This document shows, one piece after another, positions 17,063-25,369 of a stretch of DNA of 64,000 bases. How positions within the stretch are numbered: the first letter of the stretch is position 1; every line of letters begins with the position of its first letter. The DNA is from JAJPKK01 sp963824905 (GTDB taxonomy: Bacteria; Pseudomonadota; Alphaproteobacteria; Rhizobiales; Xanthobacteraceae). The translations under genes were made by a program, and so were the position numbers. The notes below the pieces were generated by a model. It searched no databases. It was given only the letters and a program-made list of their open reading frames with translations, and had not been told where the DNA came from. Location: the NCBI GenBank assembly GCA_963824905.1, contig CAWGRH010000027.1, forward strand, positions 248,001 through 312,000, written 5' to 3'.

Positions 17063-18664
17063 ATGTCCGATTCGCTGTCCGATCTCGACGTCATCATCAT
17101 CGGCGCCGGCCACAACGGGCTGACCTGCGCGGCCTATCTCGGCATGGCCGGCCTGCGCGTGCGGGTCCTGGAACGCCGCGGCGTCGTCGGCGGGGCCTGC
17201 GTCACCGAGGAATTCCATCCCGGCTTCCGCAACTCGACGGCGGCCTACACCGTCGGCCTGCTGCAGCCGAAGGTCATCCGCGACCTCGGACTTCACCAGC
17301 ACGGCCTGCGCATCGTCAACCGGCGCGCGCAGAACTTCCTGCCGCTGCCGGACGGCCGCTATCTCCTCACCGGCGAAGGCCGCACCGAGCGCGAGATCGC
17401 CAAGTTCAGTACGCGCGACGCCGCGCGCTACGGCGCCTATCAGGCCGAGATCGGACGCGTTGCCGGCGTGCTGCGCAGCCTCGTGCTCGAGGCGCCACCA
17501 AATCTGCCCCCGGGCAAACTCGGCGAAGTCATACACGGGCTCGGCAAGCTCGCCGGGATCGGCGGAAGGCTGTGGCAGGCCGGCGGACTGAGGCCCGCCA
17601 TCCGCCTGCTGCGCAAGTCCGCGGGCGCAATCCTCGACGACTGGTTCGAGTCCGATCCCATCAAGGCCGTGCTCGGGTTCGATTCGGTCGTGGGCAACCT
17701 GGCGAGCCCCTACTCGCCCGGCTCCGCCTATGTGCTGCTGCACCACGTGTTCGGCGAGGTGAACGGCAGGCAGGGCTCGTGGGGCCATGCCATCGGCGGC
17801 ATGGGCGCGATCACGCAGGCGATGGCAAAGGCCGCCGGCACGCACGGCGTCCGGATCGCCGTGAATGCGGCGGTGCGCGAGATCATCGTCGAGCGCGACC
17901 GCGCCACCGGCGTCGTGCTCGACGACGGCACGGCGCTGCGGGCCCGCGCCGTCGTCGCAAACGTCGATCCGCAACGGCTCTTTCAACGGCTCGTGCCCCG
18001 CGAGGCGGTCCCCGCGGCCGTTGCCAAGCGGATGAAGGACTGGAAGGCCGGCTCCGGCACGTTTCGCATGAATGTTGCGCTCTCGAAACTGCCGCGATTC
18101 TCGGCACTGCCGGACCCCGGCGATCACCACACCTCCGGCATCATCCTCGCGCCAAGCCTCGCCTATATGGACAAGGCCTATCGCGACTGCCTGAACCATG
18201 GCTGGAGTTCCGCACCGATCGTCGAGATGGTCATCCCGTCCAGCCTGGACGACAGCCTCGCGCCACCCGGTGCCCATGTCGCGAGCCTGTTCTGTCAGCA
18301 CGTCGCCCCGAAATTCGCCGACGGCTCGACCTGGGACCAGCACCGCGAGACCGTCGCCGACCTCATGATCGACACGGTCGAGGCCTGCGCGCCCGGCTTC
18401 AAGTCGAGCATCGTCGCGCGGCAGAGCCTCTCGCCGTTCGACCTCGAGCAAATCTTCGGTCTGCCCAACGGCGACATCTTTCATGGCGCCTTGACGCTGA
18501 ATCAGTTATTTACTCTTCGCCCCATGTTGGGGTACGCCGACTACCGCATGCCGATCCTCGGACTTTATCTGTGCGGCTCGGGTGCTCATCCTGGAGGCGG
18601 AGTGACGGGTGCGCCGGGGCACAACGCGGCGCAAGCCGTCATCGCCGATCTTCTTGCGAGATGA
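17063..18664 (+). CDS. PYROXD2/phytoene desaturase-like FAD oxidoreductase
   Basis: This is a flavin-dependent amine-oxidase-fold enzyme of 533 residues. The dinucleotide motif GAGHNG is at residues 14-19, followed by VLERRGVVGGACVTEEFHPG. The FAD-binding C-terminal motif GSGAHPGGGVTGAPG is near residue 515. This pattern fits the PYROXD2/carotenoid desaturase-like group. No signal peptide is present, so it acts in the cytoplasm. It starts 13 bases after the amidohydrolase and is probably the last gene of a three-gene operon with the quinoprotein. No carotenoid genes are nearby, so a carotenoid role is unlikely; the substrate is unknown. Confidence 0.85.
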   Translation: MSDSLSDLDVIIIGAGHNGLTCAAYLGMAGLRVRVLERRGVVGGACVTEEFHPGFRNSTAAYTVGLLQPKVIRDLGLHQHGLRIVNRRAQNFLPLPDGRYLLTGEGRTEREIAKFSTRDAARYGAYQAEIGRVAGVLRSLVLEAPPNLPPGKLGEVIHGLGKLAGIGGRLWQAGGLRPAIRLLRKSAGAILDDWFESDPIKAVLGFDSVVGNLASPYSPGSAYVLLHHVFGEVNGRQGSWGHAIGGMGAITQAMAKAAGTHGVRIAVNAAVREIIVERDRATGVVLDDGTALRARAVVANVDPQRLFQRLVPREAVPAAVAKRMKDWKAGSGTFRMNVALSKLPRFSALPDPGDHHTSGIILAPSLAYMDKAYRDCLNHGWSSAPIVEMVIPSSLDDSLAPPGAHVASLFCQHVAPKFADGSTWDQHRETVADLMIDTVEACAPGFKSSIVARQSLSPFDLEQIFGLPNGDIFHGALTLNQLFTLRPMLGYADYRMPILGLYLCGSGAHPGGGVTGAPGHNAAQAVIADLLAR

Positions 18665-18758
18665 GAGCCGCGATCCCGCACCGCCTGAGATGACATCGAC
18701 CAAACCTGCCGCTGATCGAACACACCGCTAAACGAAACACGTCGCCGATCGAAACACG

Positions 18759-19193
18759 ATGCCATCGAGCAAATTCCGCGTCGGCCGATCCGAAACCGGA
18801 TTAGGCCTGTTTGCCGCCAAGACGATCAAGAAGTCAGCGTACATCGCGACCTATCGCGGCCGGCGCATCTCGTCGGAGCAAGCGGAGGAGCTCGAGAACC
18901 GCGGCTCCCGATACATGTTCGAGCTCAGCAGCCGGTGGGTGATCGACGGCTCGAAGCGCTATAACGTCGCCCGCTACATGAACCACTCCTGCCGGCCGAA
19001 TGCGGAACCGTTCATCATCCGGGCCAGGAAGATCATCTTCAGGGCTTCGCGCACGATCACCGAGGGCGAGGAGATCACCTACAATTACGGCCGCGACTAT
19101 TTCAATTTCTTCATCAAGAAGAACGGCTGCCGCTGCCTGTCCTGCCGCAAGAAGGCCACCCTTCGACGCAGCAAGAAGAAGGCAAAGGCCTGA
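18759..19193 (+). CDS. SET-domain protein lysine methyltransferase-like
   Basis: This small SET-domain protein (144 residues) would use SAM to methylate lysines. SET motifs are clear: GLGLFAAKTIKKSAYIATYRG, the pseudoknot pair YMNHSCRPNAE and GEEITYNYG, and a post-SET-like cysteine cluster CRCLSC. The last 18 residues are very basic (RRSKKKAKA), suggesting contact with nucleic acid. No clear ribosome site precedes the ATG at 18759. Its 3' end overlaps the end of a minus-strand gene by 80 bases. SET proteins are common in eukaryotes and patchy in bacteria; targets such as HU or ribosomal proteins are possible but unproven. Confidence 0.9.
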   Translation: MPSSKFRVGRSETGLGLFAAKTIKKSAYIATYRGRRISSEQAEELENRGSRYMFELSSRWVIDGSKRYNVARYMNHSCRPNAEPFIIRARKIIFRASRTITEGEEITYNYGRDYFNFFIKKNGCRCLSCRKKATLRRSKKKAKA

Positions 19194-19500
19194 CGCCTCC
19201 GCGCGGTGTGCCGCCGCGCACTGCCGTCGAGAGACGACATGCGATGGTCGCCAGCCCGCGACGGGTGGCGATCACGCATCGATCAGGGATCGGCACCTCA
19301 TCCACCTCGCGTCCCTGCGCATCGACGATCTTCACGAACCACCCGGTCCAATCAAATCCGGGCATGACCGCGCGATGATGCAGGTCGCGGGCGAGCGCCA
19401 CCGCATCGGTGCGAGCTGCGGCATCGCCTGCGAGATCGATGCCGTGGTGATTGTCCAGCACTTGTGTGCCGTTGGTGAGACGAAAAAAATAGAGTGGCAT
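19114..19500 (-). CDS. DUF6894-like small protein with aberrant C-terminus
   Basis: The first 75 or so residues look like the small DUF6894 proteins common in Hyphomicrobiales: MPLYFFRLTNGTQVLDN, GDAAARTDAVALARDL, FVKIVDAQGREVDEVP. The family normally ends about there. Here the frame runs on for about 50 low-complexity residues and overlaps the SET gene end by 80 bases, while a TGA in another frame occurs just after the conserved part near 19280. A single-base change near 19280 would restore a normal length. Function is unknown. Confidence 0.6.
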   Translation of the reverse strand: MPLYFFRLTNGTQVLDNHHGIDLAGDAAARTDAVALARDLHHRAVMPGFDWTGWFVKIVDAQGREVDEVPIPDRCVIATRRGLATIACRLSTAVRGGTPRGGVRPLPSSCCVEGWPSCGRTGSGSRSS

Positions 19501-19554
19501 GAAGGGCCTCCTTGGGGTGATCGAGGCCGGCGCGGGTTCTGGCGTCGGCTGGTG

Positions 19555-21170
19555 TCAGTTCGGGGGCAGCAGCCCTCCGGGCGGTGGACGACGGACGAGG
19601 GCGACCAGCAGCAGGCAGACCAACGCCCCCACGGCAGCGGCCAGAAAGCCGTCGATGTAGGAAAGCACCGCAGCCTGTTGCGCAACGGCGTTGGCAAGGA
19701 GCTTTGCCGCCTTGGCGCCGATCTCGGTGACATCGGCCGAGCGGGTGCCGACAGCGCTGCGGTATGCCGCGAGCCGGTCCGCAGTCACGCCCGCGAGGCT
19801 GTCGACATGAAGGCCGATCAGGTTCGAGTGGACCTGCTCCCTCACCCGCACGAAGGTCTGCATGAATGCGGTGCCGATCTCTCCGCCGAACAGCCGGCTG
19901 ACCTGGAGGAGGCTTCCGACGGTGAGAGCATCGGCCGGGTGGATCGACTGAACGATGAGGACGATGAGAGCCGTGAGCGCGAACGATTGGCCGATCGCCT
20001 GAAGAACCTGGGACGGCAGGAAGTCCTCGGTTGCCCATTGGCTCGTCAGGTTGGTCGCCATCAGGCAGGCGATCCCGATCAAGATCGTCCCGAGCGCGAG
20101 CACCCATCGCGCATTGACCCGACGTAGCAGCACCGCCAGCGGCAGCACGATGAGGATCTGGGGCAGTGCAATCCACAACAGGACAGCGCCGACCTGCAGC
20201 TCGCGGAAATTCTGCACGGTCTGCAGATAGGTCGGGATGATGTAGGCCGTCGACAGGATGATGAAGCGAAAGCCGGACAGCAGCGCCAGCAGAACCGGCA
20301 GGTCCTCCCGCACGATCACGCGGATGTTCAGGAACGGTCGCGGCGTCCATAGCTCGCGCAGCACAAACAACAGCGTGAGCAGGCTGCCCGAGATCAGCAA
20401 TCCGTTGATGGTGCCGTTGCGCACCCAGTCGAGGCGGTTGCCTTGGTCGAGGCCGGCGTAGAGAAGAGAGAAGCCGAGCCCCGCGTAAGCGAGACCGGGC
20501 CAATCGAGCTCGGAGCATAGCGCCAGATTTGGCTTCTCACGGGGGACGCCGAACCAGACGCAGGCGAACATTACCGGCGACGCGACGCAGTACTGCCAGT
20601 CGATCCAGCGCCAGGACCAGTGATCCGAGTACCATCCCTCGAGCGAGGCTCCGATGTTCTGCGACAGCTCGGAGTTCATCGCATAGATGGCGATCCCGTA
20701 GATGATGAGCCTGGACGGCAGATTGCGCAGGATGAAGCTGATGGTCAGTGGGATGAATGTGCCCGAGCCGACGCCGGCGAGGAAGTTGATCGTCAGAAAA
20801 GCCTGAAGGTTCGGCGACAGCGGCGCGAGCAGGCTCGCGGTGAAGAACAGCACGATGCCGAGCAGCAGAACGCGGCGCACGCCGAATACGGCCCCGAGAT
20901 AGGGCGAGGCGACGCCCATGATCATCTGCCCGATGCCGAAGCTCGTCGTGATCCAGGCGCCCTCGTCGAAGCCGACCGAGAGACCGCCCCGCAGGTCGGC
21001 GAGACCGAAGGTCGTCACCCGGCTGCCGAGCGTCCCCATCGCCGAGCCGAGCAGGACGCCGACGAGGCCGATGTAAGGGCGCCACGAATCGAGCGGCAGC
21101 CGCGGAACGAGCTCGCCGGCAAAATGAAGCGCCGTGCCGGCGGCGGTGACCGGCGAGAGATGGAGCTCAT
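19555..21170 (-). CDS. DHA2/EmrB-like MFS efflux transporter
   Basis: This is a multidrug-type major facilitator protein of about 538 residues with around 14 hydrophobic segments, from WRPYIGLVGVLLGSAMG to YIDGFLAAAVGALVCLLLVAL. It probably exports toxic compounds through the membrane fusion protein encoded just upstream. The start is problematic. The conserved frame (ALHFAGELVPRLPLDSWRP) has no ATG, GTG or TTG before an ATG at 21037-21039 inside the first helix. An ATG at 21168-21170, overlapping the HlyD stop as ATGA, lies one frame off; one missing base near 21155 would join it. I use that ATG and treat the case as a probable frameshift. Confidence 0.82.
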
Positions 21171-22324
21171 TTCCCGGATCGTTCAGCCTGTCCGGCGCTC
21201 TGCGGCGGCGCCGGCGGGTTGGCCGCAGCCGCACCGCCGCCGGTATCGACCGTCGCCTCGACCGACATGCCGGGGCGCACCAGAACACCGAGTGCGGGAT
21301 TGGGATCGAGGACGATCTTGACCGGCACGCGCTGCACGACCTTGGTGAAATTGCCGGTCGCGTTGTCAGGCGGCAGCAGGGCGAAGGTGCTGCCGGTGCC
21401 CGGCGACCAGCTGTCCACACGCCCGGTCAGCCGGAGATCGGGAAACGCGTCGACGGTGACGGTCGCCGGATTGCCCTCCCGGACATTCGTCATCTGGGTC
21501 TCCTTGAAATTGGCGGTGACCCAGATGTTCGGCAGCGGCACTACGGCGATCACCTGCGTACCGACATTGACGAACTGGCCGGCACGCACCTGGCGCTGGC
21601 CGACCAATCCGTCGGCAGGCGATACGATTCGCGTGTAGTCGAGATTGTTGCGGGCGAGCTTCACCTGCGCCCTCGCTGCCTCCACTTGCGCCGCCAGCTG
21701 CTTTTCCTGAACATCGAGGCTCGCGAGCTGTGCCTTTTGCTGATCGAGCTGAGCATCGTTGAGCTGCAGCTGGGCCGCGGTGCGCTTTTCGTTGTCATTG
21801 GCCTGCTCGAGAAGCTGCGGTGTTCCCGAGAACGTTTTCACGAGATCACGCTGGCGCTTGGCCTCGAGCGTGTAGCGCTCGAGGTCGGCCGTCGTTGCCG
21901 CAATGGTCGCCTGCGCCTGGCGGATGAGCGAACGCTGAATGTCCTTCTGGTTGGCGAGATTGGCGAGATTCGCTTGCGCGGCGGCGAGACCAGCCTCGGC
22001 CTGCTCCAGCGCCGCGCGATAGTCGGAATCCTCGATCTGGACGATCAGGTCGCCCTTGCGCACGGTTTGATAGTCGCCGACCGCGACCTTCTCGACATAG
22101 CCCGACACCTTGGCGGCCAGCGGCGTGACGTCGGCCGACATATAGGCGTCGTCGGTCGACTCGTAGCGCGCCGCCCCGGTCCAGCGGTTCCAATGGCCCG
22201 CCACGTACCAGGCGAGAAACGCGATCCCGGCCACCACGACCACCCGCAGCGCCGGCAGACCCCACGCGGGGAAGCGACGCTTCTTGACATCAGGTTCCTT
22301 GGGCGGTGCAGGCGCATCGCTCAT
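21167..22324 (-). CDS. HlyD/EmrA-like membrane fusion protein
   Basis: This is the periplasmic adaptor of an efflux pump (385 residues). A basic cytoplasmic start is followed by one membrane helix near residues 22-42, a biotinyl-lipoyl-like half (YMSADVTPLAAKVSGYVEKVAVGD), a long alpha-helical hairpin (about residues 95-205), the second lipoyl half (IVSPADGLVGQRQVRAGQFV) and a beta-barrel domain. The tail is rich in alanine and proline. The ATG at 22322-22324 is preferred because GGAGAG lies 8 bases upstream. Its stop overlaps the MFS start. Together they form an EmrAB-type pair; an outer-membrane channel gene is not present. Confidence 0.88.
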   Translation of the reverse strand: MSDAPAPPKEPDVKKRRFPAWGLPALRVVVVAGIAFLAWYVAGHWNRWTGAARYESTDDAYMSADVTPLAAKVSGYVEKVAVGDYQTVRKGDLIVQIEDSDYRAALEQAEAGLAAAQANLANLANQKDIQRSLIRQAQATIAATTADLERYTLEAKRQRDLVKTFSGTPQLLEQANDNEKRTAAQLQLNDAQLDQQKAQLASLDVQEKQLAAQVEAARAQVKLARNNLDYTRIVSPADGLVGQRQVRAGQFVNVGTQVIAVVPLPNIWVTANFKETQMTNVREGNPATVTVDAFPDLRLTGRVDSWSPGTGSTFALLPPDNATGNFTKVVQRVPVKIVLDPNPALGVLVRPGMSVEATVDTGGGAAAANPPAPPQSAGQAERSGK

Positions 22325-22469
22325 CGGCAAGCTCTCCAAGACGCGTGACCGCCAATGCTATAGCGCCGGGCTTTCGAATTGACCACGTGTGGGAGCACGC
22401 CCCACGGAATGAGAGGCCGAGCCGCCGACATATCCGGATCGCTCGACAACCCCGCAGGGATAAAGCCGC

Positions 22470-23177
22470 CTACCCTATCTCGAGCAGCAGCTTCTGCAGG
22501 ATGGCCTGCTTGAAGTTATCGAAGCCGATCGACTCGATGACGACGTGCCCTTCGCCGCCAACGACATGCTGTCGATAGTAGACGTCGAGCCCCTCAGGCG
22601 GCTGCGGAGGGAAAATGTATTCAGGCGGTTTCACGATGATCGGCAGGCCGTTGATGACGACCCCTCTCTTGATCAGCGAGTCGCGGGCTTCATGAAGGCC
22701 GATGACGCCCTGATTGTCGTCGCCATCGCCGGACACGTCGACGACCCGCCGGCCGCCGGAAAAATCCCGATCGAACTGGGTGCCGCAGAATGCCAGCGCC
22801 CGGCTCATGAACGTATTGATTCCGACATTCGCGCGTGAGGTGTTCCGCAACAGATTACGGAACGTGTCCATCGACGGCACGTCCTCGACGCGGGTCCAGG
22901 GAACCATCACCTCCTGGCCGCGGGCCCATTCGATGAAGGTGATGGCGAGGACCGGCGGATCGAGCTCCCGGATGACGTTGAGCACGCGCACGTCGCCTAG
23001 CGCTTCGAGGTAGCCGTCCTGTTGCGTCCGGTAGCGCTGCTGGTTCACGCTTCCCGAAACGTCGGCAGCGAGGATGAGCTGCATCCCGACCTTTTCCTGC
23101 GCCCTGGCGACGAAGGGGGCAAAAACAAGCGCAGACGTTGCAGCAATGGCCTGGCGTCGGGTCACCAGAGATTTCAT
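22470..23177 (-). CDS. DUF1194 protein with VWA-like fold, exported
   Basis: This is a 235-residue exported protein of the DUF1194 family. TRRQAIAATSALVFAPFVARAQ looks like a Tat-type signal. The mature part begins with LILAADVSGSVNQQRY, a MIDAS-type DxSxS metal site of von Willebrand A domains, and has VVDVSGDGDDNQG as a second acidic loop. The ATG at 23175-23177 follows a GGAGATGGAGA sequence and is preferred to an upstream start without a ribosome site. It stands alone between the efflux pair and a minus-strand amidohydrolase. The family's role is unknown; adhesion or protein binding in the periplasm is possible. Confidence 0.83.
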   Translation of the reverse strand: MKSLVTRRQAIAATSALVFAPFVARAQEKVGMQLILAADVSGSVNQQRYRTQQDGYLEALGDVRVLNVIRELDPPVLAITFIEWARGQEVMVPWTRVEDVPSMDTFRNLLRNTSRANVGINTFMSRALAFCGTQFDRDFSGGRRVVDVSGDGDDNQGVIGLHEARDSLIKRGVVINGLPIIVKPPEYIFPPQPPEGLDVYYRQHVVGGEGHVVIESIGFDNFKQAILQKLLLEIG

Positions 23178-23316
23178 TCTCCATCTCCCATACTGCCGTG
23201 AACGTGCAGCCGCCGCGAGCAACGCGGAGGCCGAGCTCACAACTCTACAACAGCAGATGGGCGGGTGGCGAGGAGGTGGGGAAAACGTGAGCGCGCGGAC
23301 GAGCTCTTACGGGATC

Positions 23317-23354
23317 GTCATGGCCGGGCCGACCTGGTCAAGCCCGTCGATGAC
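23317..23354. repeat. Short imperfect inverted repeat, REP-like
   Basis: GTCATGGCCGGGC at the left and GCCCGTCGATGAC at the right form an imperfect hairpin that resembles the repeat at 31152-31240. Just after it, GTGGGTGACGGC occurs twice. It lies in the 228-base gap between two minus-strand genes, where no promoter is obvious. Confidence 0.5.
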
Positions 23355-23405
23355 TGCGGGTGGGTGACGGCGCGTGGGTGACGGCCATGTGGGCCCGCAC
23401 CCGCC

Positions 23406-24260
23406 TTATTTCCCGGCGAGCGTCGGATAGAGCGTCTGCGCCGTCTTGCCGAAGATCCATTCCTGGTCGCCATCCTTTGCGAAAGCGAACGCCTTTTTCG
23501 CTGCGCCGAGAATGTCCGACATGGTTCCGACCGAGTTCGGGAAATTCGAGCCCCAGGCGATCCGCGAAGCGCCGAACGCGTCGATGACCTTGCCGAAGAA
23601 GGTTTCCGCCGTCCCCTTGCCCCAGGTCTTGGGGGTGACGTTGAGCGGGGTGATTTTCAAGTAAACCTGCGGGTACTTCGCGAGCGCCAGGAACTCGGCC
23701 GCCTTGCTGTAGGGCGGCCCGTCCTCGAATGGCGTTTGCGAGAGGTGGTCGAGCACAATCGTCACCTTGGGGAACTTGTCCATGATCCCCCTCAGCAGGG
23801 GAATGCCCTCCTGCTTCATCTGCACGCAAACCGGGATGTTCTTCGCCGCCGCGTGCTCCCAGAACGGATAGGTCTTCGGATCGGCGAACCAGGTCGCCTG
23901 GTCCGGCAGCGTGCTTCCGGTGGTGAACAGCCGCATGCCCGTGCACCCGCGGCCGAGCCAATGGTCGAACGTCTTCACCGCATCCGGCGCCAATACGTCG
24001 ATCGAATAGACGCCGGTGAACCGCGACGGCACCGCCGCCACCGCATCGGCGACGTAGCTGTTGTCGTACCCATAAGCCGTCGAGGAATGCACGATCGCGG
24101 CCTTGGCGACGCCGGCTGCATCCATTGCATCGAGCAGCATCTGGTAGGTCGTCGGCCGCTCGCTCGACCACGTCGACTGCGTGCCGCCCAGCGGCGCGAG
24201 CGGATACTTCTTGGTATCCGGCGAGACGATATGGGGATGTATGTCGATGATCTCTGACAT
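23406..24260 (-). CDS. TIM-barrel amidohydrolase family 2 protein
   Basis: This is a metal-dependent hydrolase or decarboxylase-type protein (284 residues) of the amidohydrolase_2 group, which includes ACMSD, lactonases and resorcylate decarboxylases. Motifs are IIDIHPHI (HxH metal pair), IVLDHLSQTP (histidine), and IAWGSNFPNS where the catalytic aspartate usually follows WGSD; here asparagine occupies that place. No signal peptide. It lies 30 bases downstream of a binding-protein gene that itself resembles a decarboxylase-like family, so both probably handle one aromatic or lactone compound. The substrate is inferred only loosely. Confidence 0.8.
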   Translation of the reverse strand: MSEIIDIHPHIVSPDTKKYPLAPLGGTQSTWSSERPTTYQMLLDAMDAAGVAKAAIVHSSTAYGYDNSYVADAVAAVPSRFTGVYSIDVLAPDAVKTFDHWLGRGCTGMRLFTTGSTLPDQATWFADPKTYPFWEHAAAKNIPVCVQMKQEGIPLLRGIMDKFPKVTIVLDHLSQTPFEDGPPYSKAAEFLALAKYPQVYLKITPLNVTPKTWGKGTAETFFGKVIDAFGASRIAWGSNFPNSVGTMSDILGAAKKAFAFAKDGDQEWIFGKTAQTLYPTLAGK

Positions 24261-24289
24261 GTCGGTCCTCGAAAGGCGTACGAAAGCGC

Positions 24290-25276
24290 TCAGGGGTCGA
24301 CTTGGACGAAGACCTGATCGAGCTGCGGCCGCGACGGGATGAGCTCCTGCTGTAGGGCATAGGTAACAAGCGCCTCGATGCTCGGCCGGTTCGCTGAAAT
24401 CCCGTAAGGCAGCGGATCGTTCATCAGGGAAAGGAACTTGCGGTAGCGCTTGTCCTCGACGCTTTCGCCTTTGCCGAGCTTGAGCTCATCGAGATAGGGC
24501 TTCTTCGCCGCCACGAAGGCGTCCATCAGCGCGCGCGGCAGCCATGGATGGTTCTTGAGGTGCTCGTCCTTGACGACGACAAGGCCGTGGATCGGATAGA
24601 TACCGGTCGAGCGGAACCAATTGGCCTCGACGTTCTCGACCTCGGCGATCAGCTCCGGATAGGTGTCGGCTGCCGCGGCGGCCTGGGTCGCCTGGTCCCA
24701 TCCACTGATCGGCGGCCCGGCGCGGCCGACGCCGGCCGGACCGGTGAACCCGGCCTGGATTTCGCCCGACGCCATCATGCTCTGGAGCGATTTGCCGGAA
24801 GGTGCATGGACGACGTTCGGCGGCAGCTTGAGCGTCGTGACGTGCTCCTCGTCGTCGACGACCCAGGTCACTTTCGAGGAGTCGAGGCCGTACTCGTTGA
24901 CGAAGATGCCGCGGGTCCACACGCCGGTGGTCACCGAATAGGCGCGAACCCCGACCTTCTTGCCTTCGAGGTCCTTGGGTGCGCGGACATTGGCGTCCGG
25001 CCGCACCACAAAGCCGCCGTGGTGGAAGCGCCGCATCAGGAAGATCGGCAGCGCCGTGTAAGGCGCGCCGCGGGTGCGCGCGATCATGTAGGTCGTCGGC
25101 GCCATTTCGCAGATGTCGAACTCGAGGTCGCGCACCATGCGCCGGAACGCGGCGATGATCGGGACCACCTGGATGAAATCGGGATCGACACCCTTGATCG
25201 GCACCTCTCCCGACTTGAGGGCACGCGTGTGCCCGTAATCTGCGATCGCGATTTTCAAGCGCGGCTCACCAGCCAT
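24290..25276 (-). CDS. 4,5-dihydroxyphthalate decarboxylase-like/periplasmic-binding-fold protein
   Basis: This 328-residue protein has a periplasmic-binding-protein type II fold and no signal peptide. Its opening, LKIAIADYGHTRALKSGEV, and RRMVRDLEFDICEMAPTTYMIA match the group annotated as 4,5-dihydroxyphthalate decarboxylases or ABC binding proteins. The ATG at 25274-25276 is taken; another ATG lies 15 bases upstream. It precedes the amidohydrolase gene by 29 bases and follows a Bug-type binding protein by 79 bases, suggesting one transcript. Without a signal peptide, an enzyme or cytoplasmic ligand sensor is more likely than a transport protein. Function is uncertain. Confidence 0.7.
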   Translation of the reverse strand: MAGEPRLKIAIADYGHTRALKSGEVPIKGVDPDFIQVVPIIAAFRRMVRDLEFDICEMAPTTYMIARTRGAPYTALPIFLMRRFHHGGFVVRPDANVRAPKDLEGKKVGVRAYSVTTGVWTRGIFVNEYGLDSSKVTWVVDDEEHVTTLKLPPNVVHAPSGKSLQSMMASGEIQAGFTGPAGVGRAGPPISGWDQATQAAAAADTYPELIAEVENVEANWFRSTGIYPIHGLVVVKDEHLKNHPWLPRALMDAFVAAKKPYLDELKLGKGESVEDKRYRKFLSLMNDPLPYGISANRPSIEALVTYALQQELIPSRPQLDQVFVQVDP

Positions 25277-25369
25277 GTCCTGCTCCGGCACGTATGTTCA
25301 ATGATGGGTTCGAACGCCTCCAGCGCGGACGGTGTCGCCGCGCCGTCACAGGCGATCAATGCTTGGGGA

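Noticed and set aside
23340..23400. Tandem GTGGGTGACGGC copies as a possible iteron or CRISPR-like repeat
   Set aside because: Only two copies, no regular spacers and no replication or cas gene nearby.
24290..25276. Call as a transport binding protein
   Set aside because: There is no signal peptide in either candidate start, so I kept the broader decarboxylase-like/binding-fold name.
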